A DNA stretch of 64,000 nt, from contig DKPQ01000005.1 in NCBI GenBank assembly GCA_002471275.1, positions 1 to 64,000 on the forward strand, given 5' to 3'. Source of the stretch: Flammeovirgaceae bacterium UBA7330. GTDB taxonomy: Bacteria > Bacteroidota > Bacteroidia > Cytophagales > Cyclobacteriaceae. Of this stretch, positions 1 to 6,733 are shown one piece after another. The first letter of the stretch is position 1; each line of letters begins with the position of its first letter. A program made the translations under genes and the position numbers. A model generated the notes under the pieces. It was not told the DNA's origin. It worked only from the letters and a program-made list of their open reading frames with translations, and made no database searches.

Positions 1-14
1 TAGCACAAGTCATT

Positions 15-151
15 GCTGGTAACGTTTGTGCATAAGCAGTGGCGGGTGTTCGAAGCGCGTCACTGTCCCACGATACCAAACGTATTTTGAAAAACTAAAC
101 TACAAATTTACACTGAACCCCGCCATTGATTATGCATTTTGTTGGCGGTAG
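15..151 (-). repeat. attC-like site of the first cassette
   Basis: On the minus strand the site runs from the inverse core CCGCCAAC (141-148), just past the stop of the 156-1091 gene, to the core GTTACCAGC (15-23). The inner arms TGCATAA...GGCGGG and CCCGCC...TTATGCA pair, giving a long hairpin. Its inner part shares an ACAGTG/GCTTCGAA-like tract with the site at 2727-2861 and the tract AAAAACTAAACTA (plus strand) with the two long sites at 1101-1334 and 1971-2205. Confidence 0.8.
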
Positions 152-155
152 TACC

Positions 156-1091
156 TTAATACACCTGATATTTAAAAGTCTCTCTTGACCTTACTTTTCC
201 CTCCGTCTTGTAAATTATTTCTTGAATAAGTCCGTCTTTATAAGTTCTAGTTCGTGTCCCTGTCCGTTTACCTTTATCATTAATATCATATTCAATTATC
301 CGTTCCTTGTCGAATTCTATCAAATTCACAGATTTAATTCCGTCCACGGTTGTGAATTCATTTTTAATAACGTTTCCATTTTTATCAAATTCAGATATTT
401 TTAGAATAACATCGAAATTATCAAATGCTGTCCCTTTAAACTCCCACTTTTTTAAATTTCCATCATTGTCGTATGTGTAAAATGTTGTGTCGATTTTATC
501 ATTGTCTTTAGAAATTCTGATTTTTCGGACCATTTGACCTTTGTCGTTGTATAGATATTCCTCTGTGACTCCAAAATCATAGGTCACACTTGATAAGTTG
601 TCCTCTTCGTCATAGAAATAATTTTTATAACTGGAGTTATGAGGGTAACTTAAGTCGTTTGTGATTGTTTTCGATAATTTTCCTGTCCTAGTTAGTTCAT
701 AGGAAAATGTTTCAATCCATTCAGCTGAATCCCTATTCTCGTGATATCGTTTATGTACTCGCTGTCGACCATTTTCGTCATATTCATAGCAATCTATTGT
801 TTGCAACGTAATTTGGGTTGAGTCGTCAGGTTTAAAGTAGTTGACATCGGAGCATTCTAGTTGTCCAGCTGTGTTAAATTTATAGATTGTCCTCTGTTCT
901 TTGTATAGTTTGTTTCCTGGTTGAGTCCAGTAATTTGTAACCTCAATTGACTTTATTTTCTTAGTCGCCACTAATGAGTCATTAAAATATTGTGGATGGT
1001 AAAAATATTGAAATTCACCAGTCTGTCCCCAAGCTGTCCACGTACATGTAACCAGTAATGAGATTAATATTAGTTGTCTGACTCTGTCCAT
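156..1091 (-). CDS. secreted YD-repeat-like protein (cassette gene)
   Basis: A protein of 311 residues whose function I do not recognise. Residues 1-22 form a signal peptide ending WGQ, so it should be exported. The rest is rich in Y, D, N, K and G with recurring units such as YEYDENGR, YFYDEEDN, YLYNDKGQ, YTYDNDGN and EFDKNGN at intervals of about 20 to 30 residues. That resembles the YD/RHS-type repeats of Bacteroidota surface proteins, and no catalytic domain is apparent. The ATG at 1091 lies 16 bases after the TT of the core site at 1101-1108, which is normal for an integron cassette gene, and the stop is followed at once by the inverse core. Expression would depend on a promoter at the head of the array or within the cassette. 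Confidence 0.75.
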   Translation of the reverse strand: MDRVRQLILISLLVTCTWTAWGQTGEFQYFYHPQYFNDSLVATKKIKSIEVTNYWTQPGNKLYKEQRTIYKFNTAGQLECSDVNYFKPDDSTQITLQTIDCYEYDENGRQRVHKRYHENRDSAEWIETFSYELTRTGKLSKTITNDLSYPHNSSYKNYFYDEEDNLSSVTYDFGVTEEYLYNDKGQMVRKIRISKDNDKIDTTFYTYDNDGNLKKWEFKGTAFDNFDVILKISEFDKNGNVIKNEFTTVDGIKSVNLIEFDKERIIEYDINDKGKRTGTRTRTYKDGLIQEIIYKTEGKVRSRETFKYQVY

Positions 1092-1100
1092 AAGGTATTA

Positions 1101-1334
1101 CCGCCAACGACCAGGTATGATGAGTGGCCACCCTGATCCTATAAAAAACTAAACTAGCTAAAACCTCGGTGAGATGCAACGGGTAAATTCCTACTGAGTC
1201 TAGCAGATGAAGGCTCCTGGCTACTCCAAAAGCAAGTGGATAAAGACTTTCCCAGAGAGGTTTTAGCGATGAGGTTCCTGCTTAAGTTGCTATGAAATGC
1301 GTTAGGCCATTCATCATACCGCATGTTAGTGGGC
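1101..1334 (-). repeat. attC-like site of the second cassette, long type
   Basis: Minus-strand order is the inverse core GCCCACTAAC (complement of 1325-1334), the left arm GGTATGATGAATGGCC, about 180 bases, the right arm GGCCACTCATCATACC, and the core GTTGGCGG (1101-1108). The arms pair almost perfectly. The centre holds a nested pair AAAACCTC/GAGGTTTT. It is nearly identical to the site at 1971-2205 apart from the cores, as expected of a host-specific attC family. The stop codon of the 1326-1967 gene lies inside the inverse core. Confidence 0.82.
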
Positions 1335-1967
1335 GTTCCTTTTGAAGTTCCAGTTAATAAATGGCAATTTTCTCAGTCCATTGTTGTTCCAAAGTCCTAT
1401 TTGGATCCCATTCATTTTTTTACTGATGTTAAGCAGTCCAATCTGTAAACCATTGGACTTATATGCTTCATTTCGGACACCGATTTGTATCCCGTTTAAT
1501 AAGTTACTTTCTGTAAAAGCACCGAATACCATCCCGTTATGAATATCACTCCAGTTAAGAAAAATCGCCCCGGTTATTCCGTTCGTTTCTGATGTGATAT
1601 TTCCGATTGTTCCTAATGAGATTCCGTTTATTTGACATTCGCATATTGTTCCGAATGTGGCGAGGTTAATGCCATTTACTCTTTCAGTAGGTTCAATTTT
1701 CATTAGGTTATTAAAAGAACTGTCATCTTCAACAATAATGTCACTAGGAACGAGAGGTGCTACCAATCCAGCTCCGATAATTTCTAATTTTATTCCATTT
1801 GAAGTTACGTTTTGAGTGTTAACTGACCCGAGACCAATTGAAAGTCCGTGGATGTTAGCATTCTTTTGATGAAAGGTCCAAATTGGAAAATAATTTCTTC
1901 GTTCTTGGGCAGAAAGAAGAGCTGGTATTGTTAAAAAGATAATGGTGATGAATCTGTGAATCCGCAT
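1326..1967 (-). CDS. NGxxxG repeat surface protein (LA_2272-like, cassette gene)
   Basis: A protein of 213 residues with a signal peptide (about residues 1-20, ending LSAQ). After it come recurring units of the form NG(I/L)xxGxxN at roughly 14 to 20 residue spacing: NGINLATFG, NGISLGTIG, NGMVFGAF, NGIQIGVRN, NGLQIGLLN, NGIQIGLWN. This pattern matches the surface-repeat proteins annotated as LA_2272 family, which are common in Bacteroidota and of unknown function; a beta-solenoid-like surface structure is plausible. The gene is the only one in its cassette: ATG 11 bases after the TT of GTTAGTGGGC, and the stop overlapping the reverse complement of that core. No enzyme motif is seen. Confidence 0.75.
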   Translation of the reverse strand: MRIHRFITIIFLTIPALLSAQERRNYFPIWTFHQKNANIHGLSIGLGSVNTQNVTSNGIKLEIIGAGLVAPLVPSDIIVEDDSSFNNLMKIEPTERVNGINLATFGTICECQINGISLGTIGNITSETNGITGAIFLNWSDIHNGMVFGAFTESNLLNGIQIGVRNEAYKSNGLQIGLLNISKKMNGIQIGLWNNNGLRKLPFINWNFKRNAH

Positions 1968-1970
1968 ATG

Positions 1971-2205
1971 CCCACTAACGCACAGGTATGATGAGTGGCC
2001 ATCCCTATGCTATAAAAAACTAAACTAGCTAAAACCTCGGTGAGATGCAACGGGTATAAACCTACTGAGTCCAGCAGATGAAAGCTCCTGTCTGCTACAA
2101 AGGCAAATAAAATAAACCCTTTCCCAGAGAGGTTTTAGCGGTAATGTTCCTCATCAAATGGCTATGAAATGCTTTAGGCCATTCATCATACCGCTTGTTG
2201 AGCAC
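1971..2205 (-). repeat. attC-like site of the third cassette, long type
   Basis: Minus-strand order is the inverse core GTGCTCAAC (complement of 2197-2205), the left arm GGTATGATGAATGGCC, a central stretch with the AAAACCTC/GAGGTTTT pair, the right arm GGCCACTCATCATACC, and the core GTTAGTGGG of the next cassette (1971-1979). It is a near copy of 1101-1334. The two outer cores of this site do not match each other but each matches the far end of its own cassette, which argues for cassette shuffling rather than a simple tandem duplication. Confidence 0.82.
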
Positions 2206-2210
2206 CGTTT

Positions 2211-2717
2211 TTATGCGTTTGTCCGTTTCCAAATGATTGGAAAGATCTCTTTGTAAATTCTTGGTTCAATTCCAGGTGGAATAAAATATTTATTTGTCAT
2301 GTGGTTGGTTGCTATACAAATGTTCCCGTTCGAAAATATGTATTTGGCAAAATCGAAATCAAATCCATAAAGTCCAATGCTTGATTGTTCGCAAATCTCC
2401 ATGGAAGTTATATTTTCAAGTTTATAAGTGTTTGATCTTCCGTTGTTAGTTACCTCAAAAGTTCCTCGGTTCTGGTCTATTTTGATTGTTAGCCCAAAAC
2501 TTCTAAGAAGGTAGTGGATAGTTAGTAGTAGAGGAGTTAGACCAATTAAAGAAAGAAAACATACGATCACAATGAGTGTGTTATCAAGTTCAAATCGGGA
2601 AGCTAAGTAAAGAGACACTCCCAAAAGACCAATTCCGACTGTCAAGTTCAGAAGTTGGCCAAGTCTGAAGCGATACTGGTAGGTGTAATTAGAAGTATTT
2701 GAAGGTTCTATGCTCAT
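2211..2717 (-). CDS. small membrane protein with PH-like tail (cassette gene)
   Basis: A hypothetical protein of 168 residues. Two hydrophobic segments (about residues 21-41 and 46-71) form a membrane hairpin. The remaining cytosolic part, with short strands such as TIKIDQNRGTFEV and a later FSNGNICIATNH stretch, resembles the small PH-like domains that follow two helices in many uncharacterised bacterial proteins. I infer the fold only from this pattern. The ATG follows the core GTTGAGCAC by about 16 bases and the stop precedes GTGCTCAAC, so it is a one-gene cassette. No catalytic residues are evident. Confidence 0.7.
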   Translation of the reverse strand: MSIEPSNTSNYTYQYRFRLGQLLNLTVGIGLLGVSLYLASRFELDNTLIVIVCFLSLIGLTPLLLTIHYLLRSFGLTIKIDQNRGTFEVTNNGRSNTYKLENITSMEICEQSSIGLYGFDFDFAKYIFSNGNICIATNHMTNKYFIPPGIEPRIYKEIFPIIWKRTNA

Positions 2718-2726
2718 TGGCTAATG

Positions 2727-2861
2727 GTGCTCAACGGTTTGCATATGGCTTGTGGCGGTTTCGAAGCACTTTCCTGTCCGTAGAAACCAAAGCTGGCTAC
2801 GGAGCGAAAACCTTGCTGGTAGTCGTTTATCCGCCATAAGCTATATGCTTTGTTGCCATTA
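2727..2861 (-). repeat. attC-like site of the fourth cassette, short type
   Basis: Minus-strand order is the inverse core TAATGGCAAC (complement of 2852-2861), AAA, the left arm GCATATAGCTTATGGCGG, about 60 bases, the right arm CCGCCACAAGCCATATGC, AAACC, and the core GTTGAGCAC (2727-2735). The arms pair over 18 positions with two mismatches. Size (about 130 bp) and inner tract resemble the site at 15-151 rather than the two long sites. Confidence 0.82.
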
Positions 2862-2866
2862 GTTTT

Positions 2867-3625
2867 TTATTCATTTTCATACCAATTTTTCCATTCCCCG
2901 CTTTCTGGGTAAGTCAATTGATATATTTTCCTTTCAGTTTCTGTCAAACTTTCTAAGTACTCACTCAATTCTATAAGGTGATTTTCTCCATATCCCATTC
3001 TCCAACCAATACTGTTTCTGTCTAAGTCAGGGTATGCCAACCAAGGTGGTAATATTGGATTGTCAAGCATTTTAAACGCTTCAATTTCATTGAGGATATC
3101 TCTTGTTTCCATTAAAGCATATCCGAGTAAATTCAGTCCATTCCAAAAATATGGGATTTCAGCATTATCGTCATTTTGTGCAAGTCCAATACCCCAAATT
3201 CTATCTACGGGACTCGCTTCTACTAAAACTCGATCTTTTGTGTTAATCAAGAATTCTGATAAGTCTGGGTTTTGACTAAACTTGTGAAAGTTACCCCTTA
3301 TAACTATTTCATATCTATTCTCTTCCCAAACTCCTTGATTGAAGTATTTAACTTGTCGGCCAAGTTCTTTTACTTTCCCTGCTTTTTCTGATTCAATTAT
3401 TTTCTGATGAATTTCGTTGTCGCCAAACAATAGGGCTTTTTCAGCCATCATATAGTGTTCTGCTGTCAGGTACTTAATCCCATTAACTTCAAATTCAGAT
3501 TCAAACCATTGACTGAAACAAGATTTTGTAATTCTGTCAGACTTTTGATGTCCCCAAAAAAGTAGATATTTCAGGTTTTCTCCTGATTCAAGTCGTTCAA
3601 TTATTTTCTCGTTCGAGTATTTCAT
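2867..3625 (-). CDS. NADAR-domain protein (YbiA-like N-glycosidase), cassette gene
   Basis: A protein of 252 residues. About residues 20-160 form a NADAR domain: FWGH near the start, the motif YLTAEHYMMAEKALLFGD with the conserved Glu-His, and the family signature VEASPVDRIWGIGL. NADAR proteins cleave N-glycosidic bonds of ribosylated compounds. E. coli YbiA acts on riboflavin intermediates, and some members remove ADP-ribose from guanine in DNA opposite DarT-type toxins. The C-terminal 90 residues (NPILPPWLAYPDLDR...) are not part of the classical domain and are unassigned. The start at 3625 lies 14 bases after the TT of core GTTGCCATTA, and the gene is followed by the inverse core, so it is the sole gene of its cassette. 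Which substrate it uses cannot be told from sequence. Confidence 0.88.
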   Translation of the reverse strand: MKYSNEKIIERLESGENLKYLLFWGHQKSDRITKSCFSQWFESEFEVNGIKYLTAEHYMMAEKALLFGDNEIHQKIIESEKAGKVKELGRQVKYFNQGVWEENRYEIVIRGNFHKFSQNPDLSEFLINTKDRVLVEASPVDRIWGIGLAQNDDNAEIPYFWNGLNLLGYALMETRDILNEIEAFKMLDNPILPPWLAYPDLDRNSIGWRMGYGENHLIELSEYLESLTETERKIYQLTYPESGEWKNWYENE

Positions 3626-3631
3626 TCAAAT

Positions 3632-3700
3632 TAATGGCAACATTTGGCTAAGTGGAATTCCACTTATTCCTTATCAAATATACCCCGTTGTCTTCAAATG
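3632..3700 (-). repeat. head of the cassette array: core site with degenerate short attC or attI
   Basis: The core GTTGCCATTA (minus strand of 3632-3641) opens the first cassette. To its right lies the palindrome TAAGTGGAATTCCACTTA (3654-3671) and, further on, an AAC triplet in GAAGACAAC (minus strand of about 3691-3699). This could be a very short or decayed attC, since outer arms ATTTG and CAAAT also pair. It could instead be an attI-type site, because no complementary core appears to the right. Confidence 0.4.
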
Positions 3701-4174
3701 ATCTAATGGATCAAACGACTTTGTGGATCCGCTTTTGGCCACATGAGCGTTATACTTTAGTCGTTTTTGGCTCCCGTACCCCATCATAACTCGATTTGTA
3801 ACAGACAGGTGCCGTTTTCCGGTAAAATGCACACCAACACCATGTCTGTACCCCCTGTACCATGAGTTTTGTGGTATTCCGATGAAACAATATCTCAAAG
3901 AGATTAAAATTGGAGATTAATCAGGGCTTAACCGTATTTATAAACGGATATATACGATTATAAACGGATATATACGGATAATAATTCGGATATATCGAGG
4001 ATATGAACTGAACGTGATCCTATGGGAGGCCATCCAGTGGAACTATTTAGCCATATAAATAGCTTATTTAGCTTCAGCTTGCTCCCTTTCAATGATACAA
4101 TTAGAACGCGCCCTGGTAGATGTGCCGTAGTACCGTGTACTCACCCCCAATAACCAAAACATCAAGAGCTCGTG
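3642..4174. other. intergenic stretch at the array head, no supported gene
   Basis: These 533 bases hold no gene I can support. A 74-codon open frame at 3674-3898 (minus, TTG start) has no recognisable domain and runs into the palindrome at 3654-3671. The stretch includes the 20-bp tandem repeat at 3938-3996 and AT-rich DNA that could carry a promoter for the cassette genes. No integrase remnant was recognised. Confidence 0.5.
3938..3996. repeat. 20-bp tandem repeat, two copies plus a degenerate third
   Basis: The unit TTATAAACGGATATATACG occurs at 3938-3956 and again 20 bases later (3958-3976). A partial third unit, ATTCGGATATATCG, begins near 3984. The spacing of about two helical turns would suit a protein-binding site or a promoter-like region at the head of the cassette array. 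Function is not known. Confidence 0.6.
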
Positions 4175-5788
4175 CTACTTCCTGCGATTCTCATATTGCT
4201 CAATATATTTTCGATCCAGTGCTGGTGAGTCTTTATATTCTACTCTAAGGCTGTTAAGCTCCTCTTTGAGTTCTGCCACAGTGGTGGCATATTCAGGGTC
4301 ACCGTACACATTATTCATCTCGGAAGGATCTGCTTCAAGGTCGTACAGCTCCCATTCATCCACATCGTAATAGAAATTAGCTAGTTTGTATTTTTTGGTC
4401 ACTATGCCGTAATGCCGTTTTACCATATGGGCTCCGGGGTATTCATAATAGTGATAGTACACCGAGTTTCTGTCCCAATCGGCCATGTTCCCCCTGAGCA
4501 AAGGCATTATACTTTGACCTTGCATGTCGGCCGGTGCCTCAATTTGGGCAGCTTCCAGGAAGGTCTGAGCAAAATCAAGGTTTTGGACCAGTTCATCGTT
4601 AGTGATGCCAGGCTCAATTTTGTTTGGCCATCGAATCAACAATGGCGTTTTGAATGATTCCTGATAGATAAACCGCTTGTCAAACCAGCCATGTTCACCC
4701 AGGTAAAATCCCTGATCAGAAGTATATACCACAAGCGTATTTTCAGCCAGCCCATGCTCATCCAGATAGTCAAGTACCCTTCCCACATTGTCGTCAACAG
4801 ACGAAATACAGCCAAGATAATCCTGCATATACCTTTGATACTTCCAGCTGATACGTTCCTTGTCGGTCATGGTAGGCCAGTTCCTTTTGAAATCCTCTGC
4901 GATGGAATCCAGGAGTGGATAGTATTCCGCACTCTGAGCAGCGTTGATCCTTGGATATTCATTGTTTTCAAAATAAGGCCTGTTTCTGGGATCATCCACA
5001 ATTCCTGCCTGGTCTACCGCATCAGGTAGTACCTTATTGTCGTAGCTCAATATCATCTCATCCGAAATGGTCATCGCGGCCTCTTTTGCAGCGGAACCCC
5101 TGTTTTCATAGTCGTCAAACAAGGTCTCCGGCTCCGGGTATTTTTTTGCCAGGAACTCCTTAAACTTCTCTGGACTTGGCCACCATGACCGGTGTGGTGC
5201 CTTGTGCAGGTACATCATCAGGAAAGGCTTTTCCGGGTCCCTTTTTTTATCCAGCCAGTCGAGGGTCAGATCTGTGATGATGTCGGTAACATAGCCGGTA
5301 ATCGTTGTGTCACCCGTTGCAGTGATAAACCTGGGATTGATATAGCTCCCCTGACCGGGAAGGATCATGAAGTCGTCCACACCCTTAGGGTTATTGCCAA
5401 AATGCAGCTTGCCAAACATGGCCGTCTGATAGCCGGCTTCCTGAAAAAGCTGTGGGAAGGTAACCTGAGTGGTATCAAAAGGCGTTATGTTGTCAATCTT
5501 ACCGTTGATGTGCGTGTGCTTCCCGGTAAGAATGGTAGCCCTCGAAGGAGCACATATTGAATTGGTGACGCTGGCATTTGTAAACAGCATCCCCTCGTGG
5601 GCAAGGCGATCGATATTGGGTGTTTTTATCAGGTGGTCAGAATAAGCGCTGATGGCCTGGTAGGCATGGTCATCAGACATGATAAAAAGGATGTTTGGCC
5701 GTTCCTCGCTTTTTGTTTCAGTTGTCCCACAGCTCATTAGTAAAACTGTAGCTATTAGTAAAAATCCCTGTATAACTTGTTTAATCAT
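4175..5788 (-). CDS. sulfatase lipoprotein (S1 family, GlcNAc-6-sulfatase/iduronate-sulfatase type)
   Basis: A protein of 537 residues that hydrolyses sulfate esters, probably on a host or algal glycan, in the periplasm or at the cell surface. Residues 1-20 are a lipoprotein signal (LLMSC, lipidated Cys20). The metal-binding MSDDH lies at 37-41, and the sulfatase signature CAPSRATILTG begins at Cys79, the residue converted to formylglycine. A second metal-site segment, SDQGFYLGEHGWFDKRF, lies near 350-370, and the C-terminal ELYDLEADPSEMNNVY is typical of S1 sulfatases. The GKLHFG and PGQGSYINPRF segments recall subfamily S1_11 (N-acetylglucosamine-6-O-sulfatase), but substrate is inferred. 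The CBM9-like lipoprotein gene lies 84 bp upstream on the same strand and may be co-transcribed. No formylglycine-generating enzyme gene lies next to it. Confidence 0.92.
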   Translation of the reverse strand: MIKQVIQGFLLIATVLLMSCGTTETKSEERPNILFIMSDDHAYQAISAYSDHLIKTPNIDRLAHEGMLFTNASVTNSICAPSRATILTGKHTHINGKIDNITPFDTTQVTFPQLFQEAGYQTAMFGKLHFGNNPKGVDDFMILPGQGSYINPRFITATGDTTITGYVTDIITDLTLDWLDKKRDPEKPFLMMYLHKAPHRSWWPSPEKFKEFLAKKYPEPETLFDDYENRGSAAKEAAMTISDEMILSYDNKVLPDAVDQAGIVDDPRNRPYFENNEYPRINAAQSAEYYPLLDSIAEDFKRNWPTMTDKERISWKYQRYMQDYLGCISSVDDNVGRVLDYLDEHGLAENTLVVYTSDQGFYLGEHGWFDKRFIYQESFKTPLLIRWPNKIEPGITNDELVQNLDFAQTFLEAAQIEAPADMQGQSIMPLLRGNMADWDRNSVYYHYYEYPGAHMVKRHYGIVTKKYKLANFYYDVDEWELYDLEADPSEMNNVYGDPEYATTVAELKEELNSLRVEYKDSPALDRKYIEQYENRRK

Positions 5789-5872
5789 ATCGTCTGGTGT
5801 TTTATTCTAAAGATGTTATCTAACCGGTAAGCACTCAAAGTGGAAATTTTATTTATCCAAAGGAAATGGATC

Positions 5873-6643
5873 CTATTCAAAAGTCAGGTGTCCAAAATAT
5901 TTGGGTAAGTGGAAATTGGGTGTCGGATGGTCGACAGGAGCCCACGTGAGCCAATGTGGGTGAGAAGTCTTATCGGCGCACTTGTAAAAATTGGCTCTCC
6001 AAACCACTCCTGGCTTCGGCAGATCAACAGGTATGTAATTTGACAGGATGCTGTAAGGAATTTTGTATTCCAAAGTCCAGGTCTCTGGCTCGGAAGACTC
6101 CACTTCTACATCCCTCTCCAAAGAATGTGAAATCGTGATTTTGTCATATTCCTCCCGGGTAAATGATCCCTTGCTGCCATCAGTGCCCGGGTGATATTGA
6201 AATAAATAGACGCCTTTACAATTGGCTTCAAAATTGAAATACCCCCGATCTACGTCCTCACCAGGTGAAAAAAAGAACTCCACGCAGCTGTCTTGATAGA
6301 CTCTGCCGTTGGTCTCCGTGGCGACGGCCCGGATATACCTGTCGTGAACCTGAAAGATCACATAGATGTGGTCCTCATCGTACCTCACCTTAGCGCTTGT
6401 TTCGGGGAAGTGTTCAGGCTTGTCACCCATATAATTTTTCAGCTGCAGGGATTGCGTCTCTTTCCAAATGGTTTTGTCCCAGTTTGCATCTATTTCTTGT
6501 GGTCCGTTGATCTTTTTTACCTGGTAAGTATTTGTGTGGGTATCTGTGGCCATCTCAGCTTTTCCTTTTGTGTGATTGTTGCACTGTGTGCAAAGTAGGG
6601 CTACAAAAAGCAAAACTGAACCAGGTAGGTTAACTTTTATCAT
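5873..6643 (-). CDS. carbohydrate-binding family 9-like lipoprotein
   Basis: A protein of 256 residues with the CBM9-like fold found in Bacteroidota carbohydrate and cell-surface proteins. The frame extends to 6694, but the ATG at 6643 gives MIKVNLPGSVLLFVALLC, a proper export or lipoprotein signal, and is preferred. The domain (about residues 40-256) shows the family pattern: VRYDEDHIYVIFQVHD, QDSCVEFFFSPGED, YFNFEANCKGVYLFQY, and a tail of HPHWLTWAPVDHPTPNFHLPKYFG with FGHLTF at the end. It is upstream of the sulfatase in the same direction and probably supports sugar binding near that enzyme. The ligand is unknown. Confidence 0.85.
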   Translation of the reverse strand: MIKVNLPGSVLLFVALLCTQCNNHTKGKAEMATDTHTNTYQVKKINGPQEIDANWDKTIWKETQSLQLKNYMGDKPEHFPETSAKVRYDEDHIYVIFQVHDRYIRAVATETNGRVYQDSCVEFFFSPGEDVDRGYFNFEANCKGVYLFQYHPGTDGSKGSFTREEYDKITISHSLERDVEVESSEPETWTLEYKIPYSILSNYIPVDLPKPGVVWRANFYKCADKTSHPHWLTWAPVDHPTPNFHLPKYFGHLTFE

Positions 6644-6733
6644 GATCCAATATACCAAATCTGAAAGTAATCTGCTTTCAGCAGGATACTTCAACCAATT
6701 TTAATACAGGAAGACCTCAGGCCACAAAAGCAA

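Larger units (their letters stand above)
1..3641 (-). mobile_element. integron-like gene cassette array, no integrase seen
   Basis: Four consecutive leftward single-gene units show cassette architecture. On the minus strand each unit opens with TT plus a short core sequence 11 to 17 bases before its start codon. The reverse complement of the same core, ending in AAC, stands just after or over the stop codon of the same gene: GTTGGCGG/CCGCCAAC for the 156-1091 gene, GTTAGTGGGC/GCCCACTAAC for 1326-1967, GTTGAGCAC/GTGCTCAAC for 2211-2717 and GTTGCCATTA/TAATGGCAAC for 2867-3625. This is what circular cassettes joined between G and TT of a GTTRRRY site leave behind. Predicted cassette limits are 23-1107, 1108-1978, 1979-2734 and 2735-3640. 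A further cassette begins left of position 23 and leaves the window. No IntI gene lies at the right (head) end, so it resembles a cluster of attC sites lacking an integrase. Confidence 0.82.

Noticed and set aside
1108..2205. The near-identical 230-bp repeats with matching inverted ends as a MITE or insertion sequence pair.
   Set aside because: Their ends differ by cassette-specific cores, which match the far ends of the same cassettes; no target duplication fits, so integron attC sites explain them better.
2255..2290. T-arm-like stretch GGTTCAATTCC as a tRNA.
   Set aside because: It lies within the coding frame of the 2211-2717 gene and no cloverleaf arms surround it.
3674..3898. 74-residue open frame on the minus strand as a further cassette gene.
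   Set aside because: TTG start, no recognisable domain and no matching core at its front; it runs into the palindrome at 3654-3671.
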